From: Atherix ibis
Taxonomy: Eukaryota; Arthropoda; Insecta; Diptera; Athericidae
Reading direction: 5' to 3'
Length of the DNA stretch: 64,000 nucleotides
Assembly: GCA_958298945.1 (NCBI GenBank)
Contig: OY282609.1
Coordinates: 13,684,326-13,748,325, forward strand
The notes under the pieces are model-generated. The model searched no databases and was not told the DNA's origin. It saw nothing but the letters and a program-made list of their open reading frames with translations. Made by a program: the position numbers and the translations under genes. Positions 45,457 to 58,100 of this stretch are shown here, piece after piece (position 1 is the stretch's first letter; every line of letters starts with the position of its first letter).

Positions 45457-48400
45457 TATATTGTCTTTCCAGAATAAAAAAGAGAATAACAGATAACTCA
45501 TCCACCCAATTTTCTATTTTTTGTATAATAAAAATAGTCCCAAACGAGTGTCGTATGATCCTTTTCAGAGTATATGTAAGATATTCAAAGATTTCTTGTA
45601 TAATATTTTCAACAAAAAAATTTAATTGAAATGTATTCTTAAAAAAAAAACTACTACAAAAAAACTAATAAATTTTTGATATTTTCACACTCACTTAGTA
45701 TTTGAATAAATATTGTTAATTAACATAATTTCTTCACATAATAACATATAAATATGATAATAATATCATTTAAAAATATTAGAATAGAGTCTCTCTCAAG
45801 TGCCATGGCTGGCAGTCATATTTAGATCAAATGAACATTTATTTGGTATTAAGTTCACTCACCTGAATGAATGACTTCATTTTAATTGTTTACCCTTATC
45901 GGTGGTATATTTAAATATATTTACGAGTTTGTATGTAGATATCAATGTATGGTAAATTGCTCCTAAGGATCGTATAAAGACATTTTCATAATTCCCTGTC
46001 TTGCCATTCAAAATCAAATTAATTTCTTTAATGCCTTAAAGGAGATTAAAGTATGGTAAAGACAGATTTGCTGTTGTTGAAAATCCCTAGTAAAAGCTAC
46101 CAAAAGCGATCGACCTACCACCCTATTACAGTTTTAAACCGTATACTCTCTACTCACATCTCAAAAAAAAAAAAAAAGATTCGCTACAAAATACCACCAT
46201 AAATGAGCATACATTTTTATCCCTAATTTAATTCATAATTTTTTTTATTTACATGTGTGTGTTTATTGTTTTTTTTTTTATAATAAATATTCCTTAAAGA
46301 ACAAAAAAAAAATCGTCCTTTTATGAAAGGATATTTTATAATTTGAAATTTTTCAATTTATTCAAAACTCTTTTATGCCATGAAGCTTTTCAAAATTCAA
46401 TTAACTTGCAAAAAGAAAAACGAAGCAAAATTTTTCTGTTTTAAATAAATATTTTCTTCTCTCTTTATTTTTTTGTATTGTTTTTTTTTTATACCAAAAC
46501 ATGAGAGCTTTTATAAAAAAATACAATGCTTTTCTTATTTATTAATATTTTATTTACCAGCATTGCTACATTGTCATTTTAATGTTGTTATATTGTCTTT
46601 GTTGAAAATTTTAAGCTCATTTTATGGAAAATTTTATTATAGAAAATCTCTGGGGTGTTTTGTGGAGTAAGTGGAATGCTTTCCCTTTTTTTCTTTTGTT
46701 CTTGTTACCTTCTGTATTCTTTTTTGTAGACTAGATGGCTATATTCATATTTTATTCAAGGGATGAATTTTCATATGAGCTTGTTTTGAATTTGTAATTT
46801 TTCCCCCCCTTCTATATGGTGGAGCGTGTGCATTTTTCTGATATTCTTTTGTAAATTGATATTATTTATCCTTTGGTATTTTTTCCTACACTTTTACTAA
46901 TAATCAATTTATTCTCTGATTTGCCACAAAAAAAATGTTTTCCTTATTTTTTGTATCATTATTTTCATCTTTATTTTAAACTAAAAATAAGCTTTTGGAT
47001 AATAATTTTTTTGTAAATAAGTAATATTGATCAGACGGAAAGGAATTTTCATGAAATTATGCCATAAAGTTTTTTAGTTTTGTTTGAAAACATTTAATAA
47101 TGGATTTTTTGTTTTGATTAAAATATTTAAAAAAAAAACTTTTAAAAATTCTCAGTTATTTATTTATTAAAAAATTTCTATCTAAATTTTTAAATTTTTA
47201 CATCTAAATGTTAAATATTGCATATTATGTTAATTTTGCCATTTAATATTTTTTATATAGAAAAATAAGACAAATTCTGCGAAAACATTTCAATTTGATT
47301 GCATCTGAAACCATTAATAATAAAAATTCTGCTTTCGGAATGTACAATTATAAGAAAAAGTTTCAATTTCAAAATGATTTACGACAAAATAAACTTTGAA
47401 CTATTTTTTTTTTTTTTTGTACAAATAATGAAAATAAAAATTAATGAATAAATAAAAATTTCTGACGGCATGAATATAATAATTTATAAACAGGGTTGAC
47501 AGGGCAAGTGTATATATATTGTTGGATAAGGGGTTGGTTGTGGGTTGATGGGTAAATTGTTGGATATTGATGAGTGAATGGGTGGCATTTTCATTTGACT
47601 GAAGGCTAAACAAAGACGTTGATCGAGTGAATGATTAATTTACGAGCAACAAATTTTTAACAATGATTTATTATCAAAGTGAAGCTTTTTTTCTTAACAG
47701 TTAAATTATTATTCTTCAAAGAAAATTTTTTTTTTTTGTGTTAAAATTTTTGGGGTAGTTTTAAGAAAAACTTTTTGAACGTTGTTATACATTTTTATGA
47801 ATTCTTTTCGATAAAGTTACTAATTAGCATTAATTTCTATTTTTCTTTTGTAAAATTATTAAAATTTCTTCCCATTTAATTGCGATTTTTAAAACGACAT
47901 TATTTTTTTTCTTAAAAATTATTTTTGAAATACCCCAAAAATTAAAAAAAAAAAAAACTCAACTCAAATGCAGCAGAGAATCACATTTTGTATATTAATC
48001 AACTTCAATAATATTGTTTGAAAAAATGTTTGCAAATTCCAAAGTGTCAATGTCTGACAAAAATTTCACTTCCAATGCATGGCCGTCAATATTTTCCAAG
48101 GCAAAACTGATATTTTGACTGATGATGTTTGCAAGAAACGATAATGAACAGAATGACAGACTACAGAAGCATTACCATCCGAAAGGTTTGAATATTAAGA
48201 AATGTGAATGATTAGATAAAATGTCAAGAAAAGTCCACTGAAGAGTATACACAATTTAATTGTGAAGAAGATTTATGGACTCGTTGCCATTTATTTTCTT
48301 TCCATTCAATTGTATATGTACACGTACTCTGGCAAAGGTGATTTGTTATTGAAGATATTCATCGTTTCTAGTTAAAGAAAATAATTTGCTTGGAGTAGAA

Positions 48401-49376
48401 AATATTACGAGAGAAAAAAAAATTCCCTTTTGTTGAAAATAATGAAAAATAATCAATTTTCACAATATTTTACAAAACTCAGAAAGATTAATTGGAACCA
48501 ATTTAGTTAAACTTCTTTCAAGAAATCAGAATTTAGAAAATTTCAAAAACATTTTTTTCTCCATCCAAATAGTCCTCAAGTATAAAATTATCCTTGAATA
48601 AATAGAAATTCGAGAAAAAAATCATTGTGTTACCAAACAGCAAATAAACAAATTTGGATTATTAATCAAAGTCGGACGATATTTTGTGTGAAGTCACTAA
48701 AAAAGTAAGCATTTCCAATGCTATTCTCCAAAGAACTCTGTTCTGTTGAATTTGTAAAATGTCAGAGCTATTTAAGTGACAGAAATATGTCAAAAGAATT
48801 CGTGAAATGAACGTTGACGTCAACAGCTTGAATAGAAAGAAAAGTGTCGGAAATGAAGTCATAAAATGCAATCCCTTCTAAAATTGCAGACTTTTACATT
48901 AATTTGGGGTGAACACACCCGGGTGGCTTTGTGAACTCTTTTAAGCATTAATCTGTTCATTAGTATCCTCATCATGTCTAAATCATTCTCTTTTAAGCGC
49001 TTTTTCTATATTAATTTTTATTTTATTTTGTCAAAGATCTGAAAACCAATTAAAATTAATATAAGATACAGAAAAATCAATTTTACTCTTTACACGTAAA
49101 CACATCAAATAAAAACTTAGATGGGAAGAAGGGGCGAAAAGAAACCTTTTTTTACATAAATTCCTTCAATTAGAAAATATTTCCACTTTCTTTCAATGTC
49201 ATTTTTAGTAATATTTGGACTGGCAAGAAAAATTCTTAGCACAAGACAAATAAGGTGCTTGACGCAGATATGTCAGTATCGCTAAAGCAGGACACAAAAA
49301 TATTTCCCCTTTTTTGGAATATTCAAACTTTTAACTTAATTGAATCTAACCTACATATTTACAGGTTCTTTAATTA
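45457..49376. other. AT-rich intergenic DNA, no gene seen
   Basis: Homopolymer tracts, short hydrophobic open frames and no recognisable family. A 34-base stretch at 49274-49307 recurs at 51606-51639 on the other side of the mariner cluster. Confidence 0.5.
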
Positions 49377-49625
49377 TTGGCTTGGCAACTAAGTGATTGA
49401 GGATATTGTCAATAGATATTATTAGCTATGTCAACGCATTCAAAGCACCTAACCTATATTATTTTCTTGTTGTTTGGACTTCCGCCTTTAATTTCGTAAA
49501 AAATTGTATCGTTTAGCTATTTAGTTTTATTTTCATTCAAATTTAAAAATGGAAGGACAAAACGTGCATTTTAGACATATTTTATTGTATTATTTCCGAA
49601 AAGGCAAGAAGGCATCGCAGGTATA

Positions 49626-50910
49626 CGAGGCTTATTCAACAAGTACTTAGCCTCACCGCCCGATGGAACTGCTGTCACAAAAAAAATTTACCATCGTACA
49701 GTGCATTCTTTTAGTAGTCTCCTGTCAAAGTTTCCCTTTATTAGTTTTGTTTTGAGAGCCTTTGAAAGCGAGCGTGTCGGTCGGTTGCACAAAAATGGAA
49801 AAAGAACAATATCGTTCGGTGATTAGATTCTTGTTTTTGGAAGAGAAAACGCGCAGCGAAATCAAAGATCGCTTGGATGCTGTGTATGGTGACCCTTTTC
49901 TTTCGATGGCGACCGTCAAGAATTGGTTCAACGAGATTGTTCGTGTCCGCACGTCGGTTTTTGATGAGCCAGGCCCAGGTGACCCGAAAACGGCTGCTAC
50001 GGAGGAAAACGTTAAAAAAGTCCACGATCTCATGTTGGCAGACCGTCGATTGAAGGTTCACGAGATAGCTGAGACTGTGGGCATCGCAGTAGGAACGGTG
50101 CATCATATTCTACACGAAGAACTGGGCATGAGAAAGCTGTTGGCGCGATGGGTGCCGCGTTTGCTCACACCGGAAAACAAGCGCAACCGTGAGACCACAT
50201 CGGCGACGTGTTTGGCGCTGTTTCAGCACAATCCAGCGGAGTTCTTGCGTCGTTTCGTGACCGTGAACGAAACATGGATTCACTGGTACACACCAGAGAC
50301 CAAGGAACAGTCAAAACAGTGGACTTCACCCGGCGAACGTGCTCCGAAGAAGGCGAAGGCTGTTCGATCGGCCGGAAAGGTGATGGCCACCGTTTTCTGG
50401 GATTCACAAGGTGTGATCCATATCGATTACCTCGAGAAGGGTAAAACAATCACGGGGCGCTACTATGCTGACTTATTGGGCCGATTTGACGTCGAATTGA
50501 AGAAAAAGCGGCCCCACTTTGCGAATAAAAAAGTGCTGTTCCACCACAACAACGCGCCGGCTCACACCTCCGCCGTCGCCATAGCCAAATTGGTCGAATT
50601 GCGCTACGAATTGCTGCCCCATTCACCGTACTCTCCAGATTTGGCCCCCTGTGGCTACTTTTTATTTTCACACCTGAAAAAATCACTCGCCGGGAATAGA
50701 TTTGGGTCGAATGAGGAGGTCATCGTCACCACGGAGTCCTATTTTGCTTCCCTCGAGAAAATGTTTTTTTTTTGGACGGGTTAAAAAAGTTAGAGCATCG
50801 TTGGGCTAAGTGTATCAAGCTTGAAGGAAATTATGTGGAAAAATAAATTATCACCTTTCCAAAATTTTCGTTTTTCTTTTGTAGGCTAAGTACTTGTTGA
50901 ATGACCCTCG
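49626..50910 (+). mobile_element. mariner element, type B, copy 2 (nested)
   Basis: This 1285-bp element is flanked by TA at 49624-49625 and 50911-50912. The left end begins CGAGGCTTATTCAACAAGT. The right end, in reverse complement, begins CGAGGGTCATTCAACAAGT. It lies inside the coding region of a mellifera-type mariner. Confidence 0.95.
49795..50784 (+). pseudogene. mariner type B transposase, open frame but all catalytic aspartates replaced
   Basis: From ATG 49795 (MEKEQYRSVIRFLFLEEK) the frame stays open for 329 codons. Both helix-turn-helix units and WVPRLLTPENK are present. The three DD34D positions are changed: VNETW (AAC at 50266-50268), HHNNAPAH (AAC at 50548-50550) and LAPCGYF (GGC at 50653-50655). 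The other two type B copies have aspartate at all three. A lengthened T-run near 50765 shifts the frame, so the last roughly 20 residues are lost (ends KMFFFWTG); the original stop would be at 50844-50846. DNA binding could persist, but catalysis could not. Confidence 0.9.
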
Positions 50911-51758
50911 TATGCCCTGTATGGGAATGCAGACTTGAAAGAAAGGCAGTACCAAAATTAGTTTGCTAAATTTTGTTGTGGTGATTTTTCACTTAAGAAA
51001 TGCGCAACGATCGGGCCATCCAGTTGAAGTTGATGAGACCCATATCAAGGCCATTATCGATTCAGATCGTCATAGCATAACATGTGAGATTGCAGAGAAT
51101 TAAAACAGCTTGGCTTATTAAGAAACTCGAGTTATGGATTCCTCATCAGCTTAAGGAAATTAATTTGACGCAATGTATTAGCATCTGCGATTCACTTCTG
51201 AAACGACTGATAACTGGTGACGAAAAGTGGATAGTTTACAACAACGTTAATCGGAAACGATCGTGGGTGATGCGAGATGAACCACTTCAGACGACATCAA
51301 AAGCTGAGATGAACCAAAAGAAGATTATGCTGTCAGTTTGGTGGGATTTACCAAGAGTACGTTCAACAACTCGTCAAACTGAGAAATGCAGTTCAAGAAA
51401 AGCGGCCAAAATTGGCACATCGTAAGGGTGTTGTTTTCCAGCATGACAATGCAAAGCCGCATACATCTTTGGGCACTTGGCAAAAATTATTGAAATTAGG
51501 TTGGGATGTGTTTTCACATCCGCCATATAGCGTTTTTTCTGTATAATATTCTTCTGAAAAGAAAACTAATACTATCTGGCGACCTCAGCTCTTACTGAAT
51601 ACGTCTCAGTGTCGCTAAAGCAGAACACAAAAATGTTTCTTCGTCCTCTTTAATATATGACATAATTATTTTCTAACCCATCCACAAAATAACAGGTCCA
51701 AAAATACAAGCAAATTAACAAACAAAATATATTAAAAATTTTGAACCACTACAAAATA

Positions 51759-52520
51759 TAGGATTATCCAATAAGAGTGATATGATTTTTAAGTGACGTT
51801 TCGGTCATTTGTAATGTGTCATGATTTGTCTTTTTTTTTTCATTATATTAAGTAATGTTTACAATTTTATCATAGAAATATATACGCAAGAATAACCGTT
51901 TACAAATTATTCAATTTTATTATCAAAATAATCGTTCTCCAATTGCAACTTTTCGTGCGCTTTTGCCATCTGAGTGGTGCGGTAAATAAAAAAAACTGTC
52001 GATTCTGGTGCGAAGACAATCCACAAATTATTCATGACAATCCATTACATTCACCTCAATTGACAGTTTGGTGTGGTTTTTGGTCTGGTGGAATCATCGG
52101 TCCGTACTTCTTTCGAAATGAAGCTGGTAACACCGTTACTGTCAATGGAGAGCGGTATAGATCGATGATTATCAATTTTTTATGGCCGAAATAGGAAGAA
52201 ATTGATCTTGATAACATCTGGTTCGAATAAGACGGGGCTACGTGCCACACAGCACGTGCAACAACCGAATTATTGCGAGAAAAGTTTGGAGATTCGATTA
52301 TTTCAAGAAATTGTGACATTGAATGGCCTCCAAGAAGTTGTGATTTAATACCATTAGACTATTTCTTGTGGGGTTATTTGAAGTCATTGGTCTTTAGCAA
52401 TAAACCAGACTCTCGTCAAGCTTTAGAAGTCAATATATACGACTTGATTTAGTAGAAAAAGTGCTCGAAAATTGTGTTCATCGAATTCGTTCCTGCAAAA
52501 GAAGTCGTGGAGGCCATTTG
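51759..52520 (+). mobile_element. DDE_3/IS630-type transposon, internally deleted, copy 2
   Basis: The left end TAGGATTATCCAATAAGAGT follows TA at 51757-51758 and matches the 29250 element. The right inverted repeat is not recognisable and the similarity fades after about 52520. The internal deletion shares its left breakpoint (TTTTCGTGCGCT) with copy 1 but extends further right. Confidence 0.8.
51860..52520 (+). pseudogene. DDE_3-type transposase, copy 2, heavily broken
   Basis: The N-terminal motif is degraded. After the deletion the frame reads HLSGAVNKKNCRFWCEDNP, PLHSPQLTVWCGFWSGGI and IGPYFFRNEAGNTVTVNGE up to NFLWPK, where a TAG (near 52192) stops it. The aspartate in FSDEAH is deleted. 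Later parts (TCHTARATTELL, LIPLDYFLWGY) follow after further stops. Confidence 0.78.
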
Positions 52521-53829
52521 AATGGCAAGCAGATCAAATAGAAAATAATTGGGGTTGTTTTGATAGATTGGTGGCGTTCTTATACTTGTACATCAATGTT
52601 TGAAAATAAAAATTACTATAATTTAAATTATAAAAAAAAATATCGCGTATTTTTTATGTCACTTCATATAACATACTTTATAACACGACAAGTAAGGTCA
52701 TCTGGTGATAACTAAAGGACACCTCGGCTCTATTACTAGATGGATTCAAATACAAAACGTAGCGCTTAATAAAATCACTTAATAAAAGGGATATTCGAAT
52801 TATGACAAAAATTATAATTTTTTGTTTAAGGATGGGGAAGGGGATGTAACCATAGCTCTAAGCCAAAATAATATTATCAATTTTGTAGTATTTACTTTTC
52901 TCTGCGTTCATAAGGATTTTCTATATGACTACGAGCCTAACTAAGTAGAGTTTCTCGTGGTCATATAGGGCTCATAAAATTCTATTAAAAGTTAATAAAT
53001 TTTTCGAACTTGAAAACTTCCGGAAAAAGAGTTTGTAATACAAAAATTTCATTAGAATATTCCTACTTCATAATTTTGACTGACATTATTCGATTGGATT
53101 AGCCCCAAAACTGTCATACAACATAAAGAATATTGATCATTCGGAAATTTTATGTATGAATTTCCATAAACTTATCAACATATTTGTCCATTTATTTATT
53201 TATTTTTTTATGTACGTATGTATGTGCCTATTTATATATTAGAGTGACTGTGTGGAAAAAAGTTACACCTTTATAAGTTCAGAAAAAAAATATAACGTGG
53301 TCGTCATTTGAATTTGGAATTTATTTCATGGAGAATGAAACTTTCCGGGGAGATATAAAAATTGAAGGAGGACAAATTGATGGATACGATGACAGGTTTG
53401 CGATATCGAAAAATCGCTGTGGGTGTGTTTTGACGTGTAAACGATTTGACTGTCAGCCAAGTGATAGACATATGTTAATTTGAAATTCTATATAGTAAAA
53501 ACTGGAGCTGATTGAAGTGGTTAGGAAATGGTGCGGAGGCTTCATGGCAACGACTATGGCGATGACAAATATTTGATGGTATAATAATTTTCGAAATCCA
53601 TTCTCTTCATATCCGCACTCCACACAGAAAATAATTCAAAATTTATTATTTTTATTATTATTATTATTATTATTGTTGTTTTTATATTTTTGTTTCTATC
53701 ATAAATTAAACGAAAATTTATTTTATTAAGCAATATTTTATCAATATACGATATCATTTTCTATTGGGGAAAAATAAATTCCATTAAGACTATGACTAAA
53801 CTTTATCAAAGAACACAGAGCATATGGTA
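52521..53829. other. AT-rich spacer with an (ATT)n microsatellite
   Basis: A TTA/ATT repeat lies at 53652-53674. No gene is seen. The TA at 53828-53829 bounds the next mariner. Confidence 0.6.
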
Positions 53830-55124
53830 CGAGGGTCATTCAACAAGTACTTAGCCTACAAAAGAAAAACGAAAATTTTGGAAAGGTGGCAATTTATTTT
53901 TCCACATAATTTCCTTCAAGCTTGATACACTTAGCCCAACGATGCTCTAACTTTTTTAACCCGTCCAAAAAAAAAACATTTTCTCGAGGAAAGCCAAAAT
54001 AGGCCTCCGTGGCGATGATGACCTCCTCATTCGACCCAAATCTATTCCCGGTGAGTGATTTTTTCAGGTTTGGAAACAAAAAGTAGTCACAGGGGGCCAA
54101 ATCTGGAGAGTACGGTAGATGGGGCAGCAATTCGTAGCGCAATTCGATCAATTTGGCCATGGAGACGGCGGAGGTGTGAGCCGGCGCGTTGTCGTGGTGG
54201 AACAGCACTTTTTTCTTCGCAAAGCGGGGCCGCTTTTTCTTCAATTCGACGTCAAATCGGCCCAATAAGTCAGCATAGTAGCGCCCCGTGATTGTTTTAT
54301 CCTTCTCGAGGTAATTGATGTGGATCACACCTTGTGAATACCAGAAAAAGATGGCCATCACCTTTCCAGCCGATCGGACAGTCTTCGCCTTCTTCGGAGC
54401 ACGTTCGCCGGGTGAAGTCCACTGTTTTGACTGTTCCTTGGTCTCTGGTGTGTACCAGTAAATCCATGTTTCGTCGCCGGTCACGAAACGACGTAAGAAC
54501 TCCGCTGGATTAAGCTGAAACAGCGCCAAACACGTCGCCGATGTGGTCTCACGGTTGCGCTTGTTTTCCGGTGTGAGCAAACGCGGTACCCATCGCGCCG
54601 ACAGCTTTCTCATGCCCAGTTCTTCGTGTAGAATATGATGCACCGTTCCTACTGCGATGCCCACAGTCTCAGCTATCTCGTGAACCTTCAATCGACGGTC
54701 TACCAACACGAGATCGTGGACTTTCTTAACGTTTTCCTCCGTAGCAGCCGTTTACGGGGCACCTGGGCGTGGCTCATTAAAAACCAACGTGCGGCCACGA
54801 ACAAACTCGTTGAACCAATTCTTGACGGTCGCCATCGAAGGAGAAGAGTCATCTTACACAGCATCCAAGCGATCTTTGATTTTGCTGCGCGTTTTCCTTT
54901 CCAAAAATAAGAATCTAATCACCGAACGATATTGTTCTTTTTCCATTTTTGTGCAACCAACCGACACGCTCGCTTTCAAAGTCTCTCAAAACAAAACGAA
55001 TGAAGGGAATCAACTGAAACTTTGACAGTAGGTAGCTAAAAGAATGTACTGCACGATGCTAAATTTCTTTTGTGACAGCAGTTCCATCGGGCGGTGTGGC
55101 TAAGTACTTATTGAATGACCCTCG
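53830..55124 (-). mobile_element. mariner element, type B, copy 3 (full length)
   Basis: This 1295-bp element is flanked by TA at 53828-53829 and 55125-55126. Both ends begin CGAGGGTCATTCAA; the left continues CAAGT and the right, in reverse complement, TAAGT. It is the most symmetrical of the type B copies. Confidence 0.95.
53894..54946 (-). pseudogene. mariner type B transposase, two stops and small frameshifts
   Basis: The start is ATG 54944-54946. Stops replace the tyrosine of AVYGD (TAA near 54857) and the lysine of APKTAA (TAA near 54754). From about 54709 the frame is open to the end. The catalytic aspartates are intact (GDETWIYW, HHDNAPAH, SPDLAPCDYF). Near 53990 compensating indels change ASLEKMYFLDG into GFPRENVFFLDG. 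The tail is CIKLEGNYVEK. Confidence 0.9.
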
Positions 55125-55126
55125 TA

Positions 55127-58100
55127 TGTTGTTGTCTTAAATATTAAAATATGTTTTCTGCCTTGTATGAAAAAATTCTATTTTTATATCAAATTAATTA
55201 AAATTTTCTTTAAAAAATCTACGATAAGCACTATTGAAAAAATCAGTGATAATAATCATAAAAAATAATTTCAATAATAATTTGTAGAAAATATTTTTCT
55301 TCTAAAATAAAATATAAAATATTTTAATACATTTTATTAAAATGCCTTAATTCAAAAAAAAACTTTTCTAATTTGTCAACTGAAATATTTTTTTTCGATA
55401 TTTAAAAAAATCTAAAAATATAGTTTTGCTATGAAATTAATAAAAAAAAATAATGAAATTTTTACACATTTCTCTAAAAAATTCCTATTTATAAATTGAT
55501 GACGTTAAAAACTAAAAATTCATAATAAAACTTTAAAAGCTATCAACAGTCACTTTCGTTAATAGCCTTTAAAAATAATCTAAATTTTAATAATAATTTG
55601 TTATAGTAAAATTTCTATCGAAAACTAAAAATGTTCAAAAGAAAAAAATAAATGCCTTTAAGTATTAAAATATCGTATATAAAAATTTCTTAAAAATAAT
55701 CAAAAAAAAAAAAATTTTGAAAAAGAACATCCCCCAAAAATCATAATTTATATGAACTTCAAAGAAAAAATTTCATATTTCTTAAGATACTAGATAGTCA
55801 TCTTTAATGAATTAAATAAAAAAATATTCATATAATTCTCGTAAATTCATAAGATATGAAGCCATAAAAACAGATAAATTTATTTATGATTAGCTAAATA
55901 GATAAATTAGATTATGTATGTTTTTTTATGGCATTTTAGCAATTTAGCAATAAGATTATCTTTGAATAAAATCTTTAAAGAAAATTTATACAGCCTGACA
56001 TTTTTGTTTTATTAATATCTATAATGATAATATACAAAACTATTGAAAGGTCATCTGTCAGGAATTTTAATTTATAGAAAATAGTATTTTTCCGAAAATT
56101 ATTTATTGCAAACTATTTTTATATAAATATGCTCATAGATATTCGAAGAAATTTTATTTATTAATTATTATTTAAAAAAAATAATTTTTATTTGAAATTG
56201 ATCAGAAAGATTTAATAATTTTTTTTTATGGTTGTCCGATTGGAAATTTCATATTATTCAAAACATTATGAAAACCAAAGAGATTGGTGTCCTTTTAGGT
56301 GATCAGAATAATATTTTTGTTACAAAGAATTTATATTCGTCAAACTTAAAAAAGTTTATCCTAAAAACTAAAGCCTTAAAAGTAAGATTTCAGCAGTGAA
56401 GAGGCTAAAATTTTTTTTTTTCTGCTAAGCGCTCTTGCCCCTTTTAAGGCCTAATCTAAATAGTTATCCGATGGGCTCTAATAGCTGAAGTGAACTCTGC
56501 TTTCGAACCTTTGTTGCTCTAAATACCATCTCTATAAAATTTAAAAAAAAACATTTTATAATTCGCACCTCTTTGCAAGCGAACTTTATTTTTCCTTTTA
56601 GTACTAATCTCATAAAATCCACCTCCTCCTCTCCTCTCCTCCTTTACACTGAATTTTCAAACTTTTTTCCCTCATCCTAACCAGAAATTTTGGTTGATCC
56701 TAACCAGAAAGTTTCAGAGTATATACATTCCTGGACCGGAACATAAAGACAAATATTGAACCTTTAATAAGGGACGAAATTTTTCTAGAGCAGTTTTAGG
56801 TACTGAATAATTACATGCTATTTTCAACGGTTGCGGCTACCTATGATAACATCACGTTTTATGCAGTTATTGAGTTAGATGGCTCCCACATCAGTGAAGA
56901 TCATTTTAGAAACTTGTTCTTTAGTACGTCTTCATATTATCAAAATGGCCAGTAAAGATTGCAGATTGCGCTCCTAAATCATCGAAAAATCATCATCTAC
57001 TCCGCAGCACTGGAAGCTATTCGTAGCCCATCGACAATCTTGGACTTTACCTGCTTAAGAACAAGGGTACTTGTTGGGTTCTTACACGATACCTCTATTG
57101 TTGTGGACATTTTAAGCAATAAGCAAGCCAATCTGAGAACAAAATGGTAAATACCAATTTTAGCTCTTCTTTGATATACAGAACGGACAGGTAGCAAAAG
57201 ATCTCTCTTCTAATATTAGCCCAGCTGGTCCACTCAACAACTTTTGCAAAATGTTAGGCACGGAAACCACTCTGAATTTGGATAAAACACTTCGCTTTCA
57301 AACATAATTTCCCTTTTGGAAACAAACATCGCCCCACCCGCTCATCCTGTGACTCTCAACTCACTATCGCTCATTTTCTAATGAAATTCTTTTTATTCTT
57401 ATAAAATTCCTTCCATTTTTGGTATCACTCAGTACCCTTTTCGAGTCCATCTTTAATTTTCTTAAGCAAAATAGTTTCCTCTACAAAATCCAAATTAATT
57501 CTTACTCGTCTATCCTGCAAATTTCCTCTAAACCACATACTTACAGATTGCCAAATAGCCTCAAGGTCATAGCCGTTGGATTATATCCTAGATACCGCTT
57601 ACACACACACACAAAAAAAACAAAAAAAAAATATACGAAATATTATCCAACATCTTCATTAAACTTATTTTAATGTAAAAATATATTATACAAATTTTGA
57701 AATATAATAAATAGTAATTAACAGCAATGAGAACACAGGTAAAAATTATAAAAGAAAATTTATACTTCTTACAACATGAAATTAATTAAATTGGAATTTC
57801 TCAACAAATATGAATTTTTTAAAAAGTTACATTTTAATTGATCGATTTACCCCCACCCCCCTCCACCCCCACTTTTTGCTACAAAAAATTTCCAAGAAAA
57901 TTATAAAAGAAAAGAGCTATGATAGAAAATATTCATAAATTTTCACATTTTTATCCAAAAGAAAATCTAATTGACCAGCGGATAAATTAACAGAAGGGAT
58001 TTGGGGAGTGTCCAACTGGCCGGTGATTAGTCGGATAGAGATGACTACAATATGAAATGTCCGCGAGAAATATTTATTAATAAATTCGAACAAATTATTA

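Larger units (their letters stand above)
49549..51535 (+). pseudogene. mellifera-type mariner transposase, interrupted and decayed
   Basis: The start is ATG 49549 (MEGQNVHFRHILLYYFRKGKKASQ up to the insertion; only the first blocks are meaningful). After the insertion, fragments in several frames give LKKLELWIPHQLKE-like sequence, INLTQCISICDSLLKR, ITGDEKWIVYNNVNRKRSW (first aspartate), KKIMLSVWWD, KRPKLAHRKGVVFQHDNAKP (second aspartate) and LGWDVFSHPPYS. The third aspartate and tail are missing. Stops and deletions are numerous, so this copy is older than the type B element inside it. Confidence 0.85.
49377..51538 (+). mobile_element. mellifera-type mariner, split by a type B insertion
   Basis: The left end begins TTGGCTTGGCAACTAAGTGA after TA at 49375-49376, the typical start of mellifera-subfamily ends. 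The element runs to the TA at 49624-49625, is interrupted by the type B mariner (49626-50910), and resumes at 50911. It breaks off after HPPYS near 51535, and no right inverted repeat was found. Confidence 0.85.
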
